From Caminicella sporogenes DSM 14501 (lineage in GTDB: Bacteria > Bacillota > Clostridia > Peptostreptococcales > Caminicellaceae), in contig NZ_FRAJ01000003.1 in assembly GCF_900142285.1 (NCBI RefSeq), positions 319,262 to 383,261 of the forward strand: a stretch of 64,000 nt of DNA, in the 5' to 3' direction. The notes beneath the pieces were generated by a model that was given only the letters and a program-made list of their open reading frames with translations, made no database searches and was not told the origin of the DNA. Shown here piece after piece: positions 29,369 through 39,639 of this stretch. Both the position numbers and the translations under genes were made by a program. Position 1 is the first letter of the stretch, and the number at the start of each line of letters is the position of its first letter.

Positions 29369-30513
29369 TAAAATCGTATTTTTTGTTTTCTCATTCCAAC
29401 ATTTAAAACTATACCAAGGGCTAGCATACTTGTTATTAAAGAACTTCCTCCATAACTCATAAAAGGCAGTGTAACACCTGTTACAGGCATAATCCCCATC
29501 GTCATTCCAATATTTTCAAATATTTGAAATGCAAACATAAAAGTAATACCTGTAACTATCAGAGAACCGTATACATCTTTTGCATTTTTTGATATGTTTA
29601 CCATTTTGTATAAAAATGCAAAGTAAAGCAGCATTAAAAAAAGTCCTCCGATAAACCCTAACTCTTCTCCTAATACTGCAAAAATAAAATCAGTTTCCTG
29701 AACTGGCAAATAATCAAATCTATGATATTTACCTTTAAAAAGTCCTCTTCCTAAAATTTTTCCTGAACCAATTGTTATCTTTGACTGCATAACATGATAA
29801 TTCCCCGGTAAATTTGGATTATTTGGATGCAAAAAAGCATCTATTCTTTCTTTTTGATGTTTTTCCAAAAATCTATAAACAATTGGTAGAGAAAGTACTC
29901 CTCCAGCTCCACTCCAAAATACAATTTTCATATTAATTCCAGCTACAAATAACATTCCAAAAGTAATAATTATAAATACTAACGCCGAACCTAAATCAGG
30001 CTGTTTCAATAATAACAATATAAAAGGTGCTGCAAAAATAATTGGTCCTATTAAATCATAAATAGTATCTAATTTTCTATATTTACTTTCCAAATATTTT
30101 CCAAAAGAAAGAATATATCCTATTTTGGCAAATTCAGAAGTTTGAATATCTATTGGTCCTAAATGAATCCAACTCCTAGCGCCACCTCTAATCACTCCAA
30201 GTCCGGGAATATAAACTAACAATAAAAATAATATCGACAAAACATATATTAACTTATAAAAATCACCAAAATCATTATAATCTACAGCTAAAATCAAACT
30301 AACTAGTGCTATTCCAATGAAAAACGCTACAATTTGTATTTTAACCTGCCGTTTTATATCTATTTTTTTTAAATCATATTTTATATTATCATCATTTAGT
30401 AAATTTATTGATTGCGTTGCACTACTTATGATGAGTATACCTATTAAAAATATTATCAAAACAACTATTATCAATCCTAAATCTAAATTTTTCAAGAGCT
30501 TTTTATCGAGCAT
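29368..30513 (-). CDS. rodA: RodA peptidoglycan glycosyltransferase (SEDS)
   Basis: The 381-residue polytopic protein is a SEDS-family member with about ten membrane segments. Conserved blocks include GVIRGGARSWIHLGPIDIQTSE, KQPDLGSALVF, FAVLGEELGFIGG and the C-terminal MPVTGVTLPFMSYGGSSL. RodA polymerises glycan strands with the class B PBP2, encoded here by mrdA. The ATG at 30513 follows GAGGTGGCTT. It comes after the min operon but beyond a terminator, so it likely has its own promoter. Confidence 0.95.
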   Translation of the reverse strand: MLDKKLLKNLDLGLIIVVLIIFLIGILIISSATQSINLLNDDNIKYDLKKIDIKRQVKIQIVAFFIGIALVSLILAVDYNDFGDFYKLIYVLSILFLLLVYIPGLGVIRGGARSWIHLGPIDIQTSEFAKIGYILSFGKYLESKYRKLDTIYDLIGPIIFAAPFILLLLKQPDLGSALVFIIITFGMLFVAGINMKIVFWSGAGGVLSLPIVYRFLEKHQKERIDAFLHPNNPNLPGNYHVMQSKITIGSGKILGRGLFKGKYHRFDYLPVQETDFIFAVLGEELGFIGGLFLMLLYFAFLYKMVNISKNAKDVYGSLIVTGITFMFAFQIFENIGMTMGIMPVTGVTLPFMSYGGSSLITSMLALGIVLNVGMRKQKIRF

Positions 30514-30596
30514 AAGCCACCTCAACACTAAAAATTTTATATAAAATTATAACATATAATCTCTTATCAAAACAATATAAATTAATCAAAACAAAA

Positions 30597-30628
30597 TCTA
30601 AAAGCCCCCTTTTTATGAGGGCTTTTAG
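30597..30628 (-). terminator. Terminator of the min operon
   Basis: CTAAAAGCCC (30598-30607) and GGGCTTTTAG (30619-30628) form a perfect 10-bp stem just after the minE stop codon, followed by ATTTTGTTTT on the minus strand. Confidence 0.8.
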
Positions 30629-30630
30629 CA

Positions 30631-30903
30631 TTATCTATTTTTCATTTTTTTAATTGGAATATTAGCTACTAATGCAGGCATTACTTTTTCATCACTCTCT
30701 GTGCGTGTAATCTTTATATCTAATCCACTTTCATCTATTTCCATATAATCTGATATTACATTAAGCAAATCACCTTTAACCATTTCCAAAAATTTTTCAG
30801 AACAGCTAGTTCTGTCATGAATTAATACTAGTTTAAGTCTTTCCTTTGCAACATCTTTACTTGACCCTTCTCCCTTTCCAAAAAACTTAAACAAATCTAG
30901 CAT
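30631..30903 (-). CDS. minE: Cell division topological factor MinE
   Basis: The 90-residue protein begins with the amphipathic membrane-targeting helix (MLDLFKFFGKG). The contact helix KERLKLVLIHDRT stimulates the MinD ATPase, and the rest is the dimerisation domain. It follows minD by 12 bases. Its presence shows an oscillating MinCDE system, unlike the DivIVA/MinJ system of Bacillus. Confidence 0.95.
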   Translation of the reverse strand: MLDLFKFFGKGEGSSKDVAKERLKLVLIHDRTSCSEKFLEMVKGDLLNVISDYMEIDESGLDIKITRTESDEKVMPALVANIPIKKMKNR

Positions 30904-30915
30904 CTAGTATCCCCC

Positions 30916-31713
30916 TTATTTATTTAAACGAAAAAATTTTGCTAATTTAGCCATGAAACCTTCTTGTACTTCAAGTTCCAAGAAAGGAACTTCTTCCCCT
31001 AAAATCCTTTTAGCAATATTCCTAAATGCACGTCCAGCCATAGAATTATCATCGCTAACAGCTGGTTCACCTCTATTTGTAGAAATAACTATAGATTGAT
31101 CATCAGGTACTACACCTAATAAATCTATTGCTAAAATATCTGTCATATCTTCAATATTCATCATATCGCCTTTTTTAACCATATCTATTCTTATCCTATT
31201 TATTATAAGCTTTGGATCTCTAAGTTCTGCAGCTTCTAACAGTCCAATTATTCTATCAGCATCTCTAACAGCTGAAATTTCAGGAGTAGTTACTACTATA
31301 GCCTTGTCTGCACCTGCAATAGCATTTTTAAATCCCTGTTCTATTCCTGCTGGACAATCAACTAATACAAAATCGTAAATTTCTTTCAAATCACCACAAA
31401 GTTTTTGCATTTGTTCAGGTGAAACAGCTGTTTTATCTTTTGTCTGTGCAGCAGGTAACAAATAGAGGTCATCAAATCTTTTATCACGTATTAAAGCCTG
31501 TTTAAGCCTACATACTCCTTCTACTACATCAACTATATCATAAACTATTCTATTTTCCAATCCCAATACAACATCTAAATTTCTAAGTCCTATATCTGCA
31601 TCAATAACAACTACTTTCTTACCTAACATAGCAAGACTTGTTCCAATATTAGCAGTTGTAGTTGTTTTACCTACTCCTCCTTTACCAGAAGTAATAACTA
31701 TAACTTCTCCCAT
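30916..31713 (-). CDS. minD: Septum site-determining ATPase MinD
   Basis: A 265-residue deviant Walker A ATPase (GKGGVGKTT near residue 10-18), with VIDADIGLRNLD and LVDCPAGIE. The C-terminal amphipathic helix FMAKLAKFFRLNK targets the membrane. It recruits MinC and is released by MinE. The ATG at 31713 follows GGAGGATATAT; an upstream frame to 31749 is unlikely. Confidence 0.97.
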   Translation of the reverse strand: MGEVIVITSGKGGVGKTTTTANIGTSLAMLGKKVVVIDADIGLRNLDVVLGLENRIVYDIVDVVEGVCRLKQALIRDKRFDDLYLLPAAQTKDKTAVSPEQMQKLCGDLKEIYDFVLVDCPAGIEQGFKNAIAGADKAIVVTTPEISAVRDADRIIGLLEAAELRDPKLIINRIRIDMVKKGDMMNIEDMTDILAIDLLGVVPDDQSIVISTNRGEPAVSDDNSMAGRAFRNIAKRILGEEVPFLELEVQEGFMAKLAKFFRLNK

Positions 31714-31749
31714 ATATATCCTCCCATCGTAATTTATAATTTTCCACAA

Positions 31750-32388
31750 TTATCTTTTTTTAGTTAAATATGGTTCAATAACTATCATATCATTTTTAAT
31801 GAAGGCAATCTCAGGGTATTTTGGATTAAAAATATTGCTATCAGGAGACCTTGCTATATAATCAGCAATTCTAAGTTGCGTTGGAATTAATTTTAATGCC
31901 GTTACAAATGCCTTTCTATTTCCATTTGCTCCAGCATGAGCTATTCCTCTAAGTACTCCCATTACAACTATATTTCCATGAGCCCTGACTTCAGCTCCTG
32001 GATTTATATCTCCTATGATTACTAAATTTCCTTCAAATTCGATTTTAGTACCTGAACGCAAGGTACTATTCACAAACTTAGTAATACCTTCTTCTAAGCC
32101 TTCAAAAACTTCTATTTTACTTTTTTCTGCTGCACTACTCTTTATTTCTTCTCTTACCATAATCATTCCATATTTATTGTTAATAATATCAATTATTTCA
32201 TCCTCTTCATTTTTAGATAATAATTTGCCTTGTATTGATTTTACTTTTGCACCCTCAAAAAAATTCTTTGCCTTCTCAAGTCTTTCAATTAGTTGTCGTT
32301 TAATACTTTCAAAATCACTAGTTTCATTTAAAAGAAGTACTAATCCATCTTTTGTTCCTTTAAATTCTACATAATTTTTTAAATCCAT
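31750..32388 (-). CDS. minC: Septum inhibitor MinC
   Basis: The 212-residue protein has the N-terminal FtsZ-inhibiting domain (VEFKGTKDGLVLLLNETSDF) and a C-terminal beta-helix domain (about 105-205: GTKIEFEGNLVIIGDINPGA, then VRAHGNIVVMGVLRGIAHAG) that dimerises and binds MinD. The ATG at 32388 lies nine bases after GGAGG. It is first in minCDE. Confidence 0.95.
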   Translation of the reverse strand: MDLKNYVEFKGTKDGLVLLLNETSDFESIKRQLIERLEKAKNFFEGAKVKSIQGKLLSKNEEDEIIDIINNKYGMIMVREEIKSSAAEKSKIEVFEGLEEGITKFVNSTLRSGTKIEFEGNLVIIGDINPGAEVRAHGNIVVMGVLRGIAHAGANGNRKAFVTALKLIPTQLRIADYIARSPDSNIFNPKYPEIAFIKNDMIVIEPYLTKKR

Positions 32389-32479
32389 CAAGAGTTACCT
32401 CCATAATACAAAGCTTATATTTTTATATTTCTTCAGTAATGCTGTTATTCCTTCTTTTGCTTCAATATTTTTTATAAAT

Positions 32480-32507
32480 AATGCCGAGGAGTACTGCCCT
32501 CAGCATT
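32480..32507 (-). terminator. Hairpin after mrdA
   Basis: AATGCCGAGG and CCTCAGCATT form a 10-bp stem with one wobble pair. The tract after it on the minus strand is ATTTATAAAAAAT, which is only weakly T-rich, so it may terminate partially between mrdA and minC. Confidence 0.5.
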
Positions 32508-32518
32508 ACATAATAAAA

Positions 32519-35353
32519 TTATTCAGACTCAGTTTTTTGTTCATTTGATGAAATATTATCACTTACTTCTTTATTTAACCCCAGATATTCAGCAATAACT
32601 TCCCTAGCTATAGGTGCTCCATATCCTCCATGACCACCTTGAACTAAGAGTACTACAACTGCAATCTGAGGGTCTTCATAAGGAGCAAAAGAAACAAACC
32701 AAGAAAAATTATCATAATTTTCTTTAAATCTATCAATCATTTCATTGGTAATTTTATAATTTGACAATTTTTTTATTGCTTCTCTCATTATATTTCCTTC
32801 ATCTATATAACCCTTTGTCAGCTTATTTACTACTTCATCAGTTTTCCCTTCTTTTTGAAGCTTTTCAAGCTCTTTTTTTCTACTCTCATATATCTTTTTA
32901 GATTCCTTTTCAACCATATCTAAAGATAAGTTTTTTGATATATATTTTAAATGTTTTTTTAAATACTCAACTTCATCTTTTGGAGGAATTTTTCCACTTT
33001 TTTCTGCTGTTCCAGTTTTCGCACCTACTAAAACTGGAAATTTTTTAAATACTTTTCTAGCAGTTCCTTTATCTCCTTGAGTTACTTGAAGCATTCCCTT
33101 CATTATATGTTTTAAATTTTCATCATTTACAAGTTTTATTTTAACCTTTTTATTATTATTGATTTCTTCATTTCCTATCTTTTTTACAAGGGTCAATTTA
33201 TTTAAATATCCACCATTAGCAATTGCAGATATATATCTTGCCATCTGTATAGGTGTATAAGCATGAGCACCTTGTCCAATTGCAAGGTTAAAGCCATCTC
33301 CTTCTCTAAATTTCATTTGGTTATAATAACTATACTTAACTAAATCTGTCAATTCATTAATTTTCTCTTCTTTAACACCTATTTTCTTCATTCTATTAGC
33401 TATTTCATATCTCTTAGGATTTTCATCAGCCCAAGATACTATCTTGTCTATAACTTCATTCAATTTTTCTTTAGAAGACAATACTTCTTCGGTAAAATAA
33501 TCTTTTGCTATAGATTTTAATTTTCTTTTCAATAATGTTTTTATCGTAAGTGCTTTTTTATTTGGAGTAGGCACTCCATATGAAACTTCTCCTATTTCTA
33601 TTCCCGTTTTTTCTCCTAATCCAAATTTTTTGGCGTATTCTAATATATCACCTATATTAATATCTATTCCTAAAGGCTTATTATCTTTAGAATCTCGTGC
33701 ATTAATTTGCCCATTGGATAAATTAAAAAAATAAGTATTAACAGATTCTTCTAAAGCTTTATATAAATCTACATAACCATGAGATGTTCTATATAAATTC
33801 CACTTCCAGCTACCAAAAGTTTTATTACCTCTTTTCAAATATCCTACATCATAAAATTTTCTATTTGGATCTAATCCCTTTTCAAGTCCCGCAAGTCCCG
33901 TAATCATCTTAAATGTAGAACCCGGCTGCACAGCAGTTAAAGTTGCTATGTTATACAAAGGTCTTGGAGCTATTGGATCTCTTTTATTTTCCGGCTGTAA
34001 TCTAGCCCAATCTTCACTTGAAATACCAGTTGCAAAAAGATTTGGGTCATAAGAAGGATAATTTGCAAGTGCAAGTACTTCTCCCGTCTTAACATTAACA
34101 GCTACTACTGCTCCAGATTTTGCATTTTTAAACGCTTCTGAATACCTATAATCTCCCCACTTACTTTTAAAAACTCCACCTCTTTGAATTGCTTCAAGAG
34201 CCTTTTTTAAAGATTCTTGAGCAGTTCTTTGAAGATTTGCATCAATAGTTAAATAAATATCTTTTCCTGATATTGGTTTGTTTACATATTCATATTCTTT
34301 TACAGTTCTTCCATATGCATCCACTTCTACTGATTTACACCCATTTTTTCCCTTTAACTCTAACTCATATTTTCCTTCTATTCCCGTTTTACCTATAATA
34401 TCGCTCTTTAAATATCCATTTTTCTTCACATATTTTTCTATTTCCGACTCACGAGAAATCTTACCTAAATATCCAATTACATGAGCTGCAAGCTCTTTAT
34501 TTGGATAATATCGTATAGGTTCAATTACTACACTTATTCCCGGTAATTCCATACCGAGCTCTTCAATATAAATCGCAGTCTTTTCTGAAATACCTGATGC
34601 TATTTTTAGCGGTTTATATTTTTTATATCCTTGTTCTTTTAAAGCATGACGAATAATTAAAATTTTCCTAGCTTCTTCATCTGTATACTTTGTACTAATT
34701 TTAAACTTTTCTCTGATTTTTTTAAATGCTTCTCTTGCACTAATTTTTTCATCTAATCCATAACTTTTTAAAAAATTATCCTTTTCTATTTCAGGTAAAA
34801 ATTTCATAAGTTTAACTGAAATTGGTGGTGTAATACCCATATATGCTAAAATTTCTTGAGCTTTATACACATCTAAATTTTTAATTGGAATATTTTCAGC
34901 AACAATTTTATTAAATACAGCTTTTGCATCTTTTAAATTTTCATATTCTTTACCTTTTGACTTAAGCCACTGCTCAATTTCCCTATCAAAAGAATAGTAG
35001 TATTTACCATTTTCTATTATTATAGGAAACTCTATATGTTTTTCATTAAAATTATCAAGTATGTCAATTATTTTAATTGCAATTTCATTAAGATTTTTAT
35101 TAGGTAAATCACTTCTGAGCATTTGAACTGTAAAACTAGATTTATTTCCAGCTAACAACTCTCCATTTCTGTCAAATATTTCACCTCGTTTTGCTATAAC
35201 AGGTATATTTTTTTTTCTTCTGTTCTCGGAAATTTCTCTGTACTTCTCTCCATCAACTACTGTTAAAACAGCTAATCTTAAAATAAAAATAACAAATATA
35301 ACTATAAAACTAACTATTATTTGATTATTTCTATCATTTAGCTTTTTAAGCAT
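32519..35353 (-). CDS. mrdA: Penicillin-binding protein 2, elongasome transpeptidase
   Basis: A 944-residue class B PBP with one N-terminal membrane helix, the pedestal region (KRGEIFDRNGELLA) and a transpeptidase domain with STFK at about 480, SNG (SxN) at about 547 and KTG at about 781. It is some 300 residues longer than E. coli PBP2: helical insertions lie in the pedestal (about 130-240), between SxN and KTG (about 600-690), and just after KTG (about 790-890). It pairs with RodA to build lateral wall. The ATG at 35353 follows GGGTGATATGT. It follows mreBCD directly. Confidence 0.95.
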   Translation of the reverse strand: MLKKLNDRNNQIIVSFIVIFVIFILRLAVLTVVDGEKYREISENRRKKNIPVIAKRGEIFDRNGELLAGNKSSFTVQMLRSDLPNKNLNEIAIKIIDILDNFNEKHIEFPIIIENGKYYYSFDREIEQWLKSKGKEYENLKDAKAVFNKIVAENIPIKNLDVYKAQEILAYMGITPPISVKLMKFLPEIEKDNFLKSYGLDEKISAREAFKKIREKFKISTKYTDEEARKILIIRHALKEQGYKKYKPLKIASGISEKTAIYIEELGMELPGISVVIEPIRYYPNKELAAHVIGYLGKISRESEIEKYVKKNGYLKSDIIGKTGIEGKYELELKGKNGCKSVEVDAYGRTVKEYEYVNKPISGKDIYLTIDANLQRTAQESLKKALEAIQRGGVFKSKWGDYRYSEAFKNAKSGAVVAVNVKTGEVLALANYPSYDPNLFATGISSEDWARLQPENKRDPIAPRPLYNIATLTAVQPGSTFKMITGLAGLEKGLDPNRKFYDVGYLKRGNKTFGSWKWNLYRTSHGYVDLYKALEESVNTYFFNLSNGQINARDSKDNKPLGIDINIGDILEYAKKFGLGEKTGIEIGEVSYGVPTPNKKALTIKTLLKRKLKSIAKDYFTEEVLSSKEKLNEVIDKIVSWADENPKRYEIANRMKKIGVKEEKINELTDLVKYSYYNQMKFREGDGFNLAIGQGAHAYTPIQMARYISAIANGGYLNKLTLVKKIGNEEINNNKKVKIKLVNDENLKHIMKGMLQVTQGDKGTARKVFKKFPVLVGAKTGTAEKSGKIPPKDEVEYLKKHLKYISKNLSLDMVEKESKKIYESRKKELEKLQKEGKTDEVVNKLTKGYIDEGNIMREAIKKLSNYKITNEMIDRFKENYDNFSWFVSFAPYEDPQIAVVVLLVQGGHGGYGAPIAREVIAEYLGLNKEVSDNISSNEQKTESE

Positions 35354-35370
35354 ACATATCACCCAATTTT

Positions 35371-35853
35371 TTACTTACTGACATAGTATTTATAATAAAA
35401 CCATTTATATACAAAAATACCTACGGTTATATTGTATACCATCTCAAATAAAGTTACTTTTTTTAATACAAACCAAAAATTGCTAGAATAATTTAAAAAG
35501 TATAATATTAAACAATATATCAAATAATAAAATATAGTTGAAACTGCAATTAAAAAAATAGGTGTTAGTAAATTATCTTTAAATAATTTTTTTTCTAATC
35601 CCCCTATAAAATAACTTATAAATAAATAAATTAATAAATTTATTCCAATAGCTCTACTAAAAAAGAAATCCTGCAGAAGACCGGCTAATATCCCTGCAGT
35701 AATCCCTTTTTTTCTGCCATTTAATAGACTTATTATAATTACTAAAATAAGGGCTGTATTTGGTAATATACCAGCAATTCTAAAGTATTGAAATATAGTT
35801 GTCTGTAATATAAAATTTAATATTACCAATAAATATAATAAGTACTTATTCAT
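35371..35853 (-). CDS. mreD: Rod shape-determining protein MreD
   Basis: The 160-residue protein is almost entirely membrane-spanning (about five helices) and carries TALILVIIISLLNGRKKGI and GILAGLLQDFFFSRAIGIN typical of MreD. Its start overlaps the mreC stop by four bases and it precedes mrdA by 17, in the order mreB-mreC-mreD-mrdA. Confidence 0.93.
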   Translation of the reverse strand: MNKYLLYLLVILNFILQTTIFQYFRIAGILPNTALILVIIISLLNGRKKGITAGILAGLLQDFFFSRAIGINLLIYLFISYFIGGLEKKLFKDNLLTPIFLIAVSTIFYYLIYCLILYFLNYSSNFWFVLKKVTLFEMVYNITVGIFVYKWFYYKYYVSK

Positions 35854-36698
35854 TCTAAACCCCTTTTACTATGTATTTTTTTTGGTATAACTAAAACTCT
35901 ATCTATCTTTTTAAAATTAACTGCTGGTTTAACTATTACAGTTTTTAATAATTCATCTTTTTTTGCAATAACATCAACAACTTTGCCAATAAGAATTCCT
36001 CTAGGATATATTCCAAGCCCTGAAGTTATTATTTCTTCACCTACATCTATATTTTTTTGAGGGTCTATCAAATATCCTACAAGGTTTTCTTTACCCTTGC
36101 CATTAATGAAACCTATGTTATTTTCATCTACACTAAGTACTTCAAAACTGACTCTACTTTTGTTATCCATTATTGATATAACTTTAGACCAATTTTGTCC
36201 AACTTCATAAACTAGACCTACTAATCCATCACCATTAAGAACTACGCTATTTTTAGTAATTCCCTTATTACTTCCCGCATCTATAGTAAACATAGTAAAC
36301 CAATTTCCAGGGTCTTTAGCTATAACATTACATGCTACATAATCATCTATACCTTTTTCAGATGTATAATTTAGTATTTTTTTTAAGTTTTCTAAATCCT
36401 TCTTTTCCTGCCTAGTCAGCGTAAGAAAAATTATCTTCTTCTTAAGCTCTCTATTTTCCTCTCTTAACCTTTCATTTTCTTTATCTAATTTCCATACTTT
36501 AGTTAATGGCTGTATTATTTCATAGATAAAATTACTGCCCATATATAAAAATTTTTGCACAGGAGTAATGACACTTCCTACTTGTCTTTCTGGAAAGGTT
36601 ATTTTTTCTCTACCACCATATGATTTCCCTATAATACCAATAATAATGATAGTAACTAATGTTACTATCATTATTTTTTTTCTTAAAACATTAAACAT
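35850..36698 (-). CDS. mreC: Rod shape-determining protein MreC
   Basis: A 282-residue protein with one membrane helix (about 8-25), a coiled coil (about 65-98: KLDKENERLREENRELKKKI) and two beta domains with VIAKDPGNWFTMFTIDAGSN and GLVGLVYEVGQNWSKVISIM. MreC links cytoplasmic MreB to PBP2. It lies 14 bases after mreB. Confidence 0.95.
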   Translation of the reverse strand: MFNVLRKKIMIVTLVTIIIIGIIGKSYGGREKITFPERQVGSVITPVQKFLYMGSNFIYEIIQPLTKVWKLDKENERLREENRELKKKIIFLTLTRQEKKDLENLKKILNYTSEKGIDDYVACNVIAKDPGNWFTMFTIDAGSNKGITKNSVVLNGDGLVGLVYEVGQNWSKVISIMDNKSRVSFEVLSVDENNIGFINGKGKENLVGYLIDPQKNIDVGEEIITSGLGIYPRGILIGKVVDVIAKKDELLKTVIVKPAVNFKKIDRVLVIPKKIHSKRGLE

Positions 36699-36712
36699 TT
36701 AAAATCACCACT

Positions 36713-37747
36713 TTAGCCATTTCTCTTAGTAGAAATAAAAACCCTTTTAAGCATATCATAATTTTCTAAAGCCTTTCCCGTTCCAATCGCTACACAATCG
36801 AGAGGTTCTTCTGCTATTCTAACAGGCATACCAGTTTCTTTTCTAATAAGCACATCAAGTCCATCTAGTAAAGCTCCTCCACCAGTAAGCATAATACCAA
36901 ATTCCATAATATCAGAAGCAAGTTCAGGAGGCGTTTTTTCAAGAGTTACTTTTATACCTTCTAATATAGCATTAACTGGTTCTTTTAATGCACTCATGAT
37001 TTCTGTTGATGTTACAGTAAGAGTCTTAGGAAGTCCAGTTACTAAATCACGACCTCTTATTTCCTTTTTTTCTTCTTTTGGTTTTAAAAAAGCTGAACCA
37101 ATTGTAATTTTAGTTTCCTCTGCCGTTCTTTCTCCAATCATTAAATTATATTCTTTTTTTATATAATAAGCAATTGCTTCATCCATTTCATCTCCACCAA
37201 TTCTTATGGACTTACTAGTAACTATCCCTCCTAATGAAATAACTGCTATCTCTGTTGTCCCTCCACCTATATCTACTACCATACTGCCAGTAGGTTCTGC
37301 AACAGGCAGTCCAGCCCCAATTGCAGCTGCCATAGGTTCTTCTATTAATAAAGCATCTTTTGCACCAGCTGACAAAGCTGCATCAATAACAGCTCTTTTT
37401 TCAACTTCTGTAACTCCAGATGGCACACCTACAACTACTCTCGGTGCAAAAAACAACGAACGCTTAGGATATGCTCTCTTAATAAAATATTTTAACATAC
37501 TTTGAGTAATATCAAAATCTGCTATAACACCATCTTTTAATGGCCTAATAGCAATTATATTTCCGGGAGTTCTTCCTATCATCTTCTTTGCTTCTAATCC
37601 AACAGCTAATACCTCTTTTGTATCTTCTTGTATAGCTACTACAGATGGTTCACGTACTACTATACCTTCTCCTTTAACATTTACTAATGTATTTGCTGTT
37701 CCTAAATCGATTCCCATATCTTTTGTAAACATATCTAAAATTCCCAT
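36713..37747 (-). CDS. mreB: Actin-like cell-shape protein MreB
   Basis: The 344-residue protein has the actin-fold phosphate loops [13 protein letters not shown] and [16 protein letters not shown] and the adenosine motif [15 protein letters not shown]. MreB filaments direct the elongasome. AAGGAGTAAGAAA precedes the ATG. It follows radC by 25 bases and starts the mreBCD-mrdA run. Confidence 0.97.
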   Translation of the reverse strand: MGILDMFTKDMGIDLGTANTLVNVKGEGIVVREPSVVAIQEDTKEVLAVGLEAKKMIGRTPGNIIAIRPLKDGVIADFDITQSMLKYFIKRAYPKRSLFFAPRVVVGVPSGVTEVEKRAVIDAALSAGAKDALLIEEPMAAAIGAGLPVAEPTGSMVVDIGGGTTEIAVISLGGIVTSKSIRIGGDEMDEAIAYYIKKEYNLMIGERTAEETKITIGSAFLKPKEEKKEIRGRDLVTGLPKTLTVTSTEIMSALKEPVNAILEGIKVTLEKTPPELASDIMEFGIMLTGGGALLDGLDVLIRKETGMPVRIAEEPLDCVAIGTGKALENYDMLKRVFISTKRNG

Positions 37748-37772
37748 TTTCTTACTCCTTCCTAAGTTGCCA

Positions 37773-38465
37773 TTAAATCATCATATTTTCCTTCATACTA
37801 TAGTAATTTCCATCTCCTATAATAATGTGATCTAATACTTCAATACCTATTATTTTTCCAGCATTTACAAGACGCTTAGTAATATTTATATCTTCTCTGC
37901 TCGGATTTGGATTTCCACTCGGATGATTATGCAAAAGAATAACCGAAGCAGCATTTTTCTTAATAGCTCTATTAAAAACTTCTCTTGGATGAACTATTGA
38001 TGCATTCAAACTTCCAATGGAAATTGTTTCATAAGTAATTATTTCATTTTTAGTATTTAAAAGCACAATTTTAAAATGCTCTTTATTTAAAAACTTCATA
38101 TCTTCAATAAAAAAATCAACAACATCTTTTGGTGATTTAATAGAAACCCTAAAATCTATAAGACTTTTTGAAATTCTGCTTCCAAGCTCAACAGCAGCTA
38201 ATATTTGACAAGCTTTGCTACATCCTATGCCTTTTATTTGACTTAATTCCTCTATCGTACAATCAGCTAAAAACCTTATTCCTTTCTCATCTTGGCTTAA
38301 TATTATATTAGCAAGTTCTAGCGCTGAATGTTCTCTACTACCCGTCCTAATCAAAATTGCTAATAGTTCACTATTAGACAGTGAACTCGGTCCGTATAAA
38401 ATCATTTTTTCTCTGGGTCTTTCACTTTCAGGCATTTCTTTAATCGTCAATTTATAATCGAACAT
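37773..38465 (-). CDS. radC: RadC/YsxA JAMM-domain protein
   Basis: The 230-residue protein has an N-terminal helix-hairpin-helix region (about 55-75: [16 protein letters not shown]) and a C-terminal MPN/JAMM domain with [15 protein letters not shown], containing the zinc-ligand His residues and Asp. Despite the name, a DNA-repair role is not proven. It lies upstream of mreB as in Bacillus. Confidence 0.94.
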   Translation of the reverse strand: MFDYKLTIKEMPESERPREKMILYGPSSLSNSELLAILIRTGSREHSALELANIILSQDEKGIRFLADCTIEELSQIKGIGCSKACQILAAVELGSRISKSLIDFRVSIKSPKDVVDFFIEDMKFLNKEHFKIVLLNTKNEIITYETISIGSLNASIVHPREVFNRAIKKNAASVILLHNHPSGNPNPSREDINITKRLVNAGKIIGIEVLDHIIIGDGNYYSMKENMMI

Positions 38466-38496
38466 TCAACACACTCCACATCTAAAAATTTAATAT

Positions 38497-39075
38497 TTAT
38501 AATATTGAAATATTAAAATGCTCATGTAGAATTTTATCAAGTTTTGAAATAGGTAAACCCACAACATTAAAATAATCTCCTTCAATCCATTCAACAATTA
38601 AAGAACCAAATCCCTGTATTGCATAAGCTCCTGCTTTATCCCAAACTTCCCCAGTTTCTATATATCTTTTTATCTTTTCATCAGTCAACTTTTTTATTTT
38701 TACTTTTGTCTTTTCAAAATCTACAACTTTTTTATGAGAACCAGCTTTAATAACAGCTATTCCAGTATACACATAATGTATATCATCTTCAAGTAACTTT
38801 AACATTTCATATGCTTCCTCGAAATTTTTAGGTTTACCTAATACTCTATCCTTATATACAATCGTGTCAGCAGCAATAATGATAAAATCTTTCTCTATCT
38901 TATTTGCAATATTTATCGCCTTTTCAAAAGCTAAAGCCATAACAATCTGTTCTGGCTTCTCATCAGTTCTGACTTTTTCTTCTATATCAGCTTTAACTAT
39001 GTCAAATTTTAATCCAATATTTTTTAATATTTCTCTTCTTCGTGGAGAAGATGAAGCCAAAATAATCTTATTCAA
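38497..39075 (-). CDS. maf: Maf nucleotide pyrophosphatase
   Basis: The 192-residue protein starts with the Maf phosphate-binding motif ASSSPRRREIL and has AADTIVYKDRVLGKPKNFEEA with the catalytic Asp. Maf proteins hydrolyse non-canonical or modified dTTP/UTP and affect septation. I prefer a TTG at 39075, five bases after AGGTGG, because the family begins with one or two residues before K-I-I-L-A-S; a GTG at 39084 overlaps the ribosome-binding site. Confidence 0.93.
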   Translation of the reverse strand: MNKIILASSSPRRREILKNIGLKFDIVKADIEEKVRTDEKPEQIVMALAFEKAINIANKIEKDFIIIAADTIVYKDRVLGKPKNFEEAYEMLKLLEDDIHYVYTGIAVIKAGSHKKVVDFEKTKVKIKKLTDEKIKRYIETGEVWDKAGAYAIQGFGSLIVEWIEGDYFNVVGLPISKLDKILHEHFNISIL

Positions 39076-39084
39076 TATAACCAC

Positions 39085-39333
39085 CTACAATCTAGTAAAA
39101 ATAAATATAGCAATTATGATACCAATTATACTTGCAATATTTATATTCATAATGAATCCTAATGTTATTTTAATAATATTCAAATCTAATGTAAAGGTAT
39201 TTACTCCTATTGTCTTACCATACGCAAGCCAATTAAATGTATCTTTAAAGGCATCTCCTATAAAGCCTCCTACTATCGAACCCGATAATAAAAGCAAAAG
39301 CAATATAAGTACATTTTTATCTCTTGTTCTCAC
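39085..39333 (-). CDS. DUF4321 membrane protein
   Basis: This 82-residue protein has two membrane helices (about 8-28 and 55-80) separated by a short loop, with GSIVGGFIGDAF and ITLGFIMNINIASIIG typical of DUF4321. The family regularly precedes maf, radC and mreB in Clostridia, suggesting an envelope role that has not been shown. It is the first gene of this run. Confidence 0.85.
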   Translation of the reverse strand: MRTRDKNVLILLLLLLSGSIVGGFIGDAFKDTFNWLAYGKTIGVNTFTLDLNIIKITLGFIMNINIASIIGIIIAIFIFTRL

Positions 39334-39639
39334 TCCCGATTTTCCTCCCTAATTATATCAAATAAACTCAATAAAATATAATCTAAAATACTCTAAAATA
39401 CAAAATTATTATATCCACTTCTTGATTAAATATCTATATTTTGGTTGTAACTTTTTTATCATTTAATCCACAATATCTAAAATCATTGAAAAATTAAGCT
39501 TTTTATTTTACATTTTAAGTTTAGCATTTTAAAAAAATTATTACAAGTAGTATTTTATAATGAACTTTTTTCATTTTTTTACATATTCAAACTAAAAAAA
39601 TAGACAGTTCAAAGAAACTTTTGAACTGTCTATTTAAAA
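39334..39639 (-). terminator. rnfB terminator within the rnfB-DUF4321 gap
   Basis: A perfect 16-bp stem (39598-39613 with 39620-39635, from AAATAGACAGTTCAAA) sits three bases after the rnfB stop codon and is followed by TTTTTTTAGT on the minus strand. It should end the Rnf operon. The rest of the 306-base gap is A+T-rich, must hold the promoter of the DUF4321-maf-radC-mre run, and shows no gene. Confidence 0.85.

Noticed and set aside
38864-39352. A 162-codon plus-strand frame across maf and the DUF4321 gene
   Set aside because: Both minus-strand genes beneath it are recognisable families with good start signals; this frame has neither.
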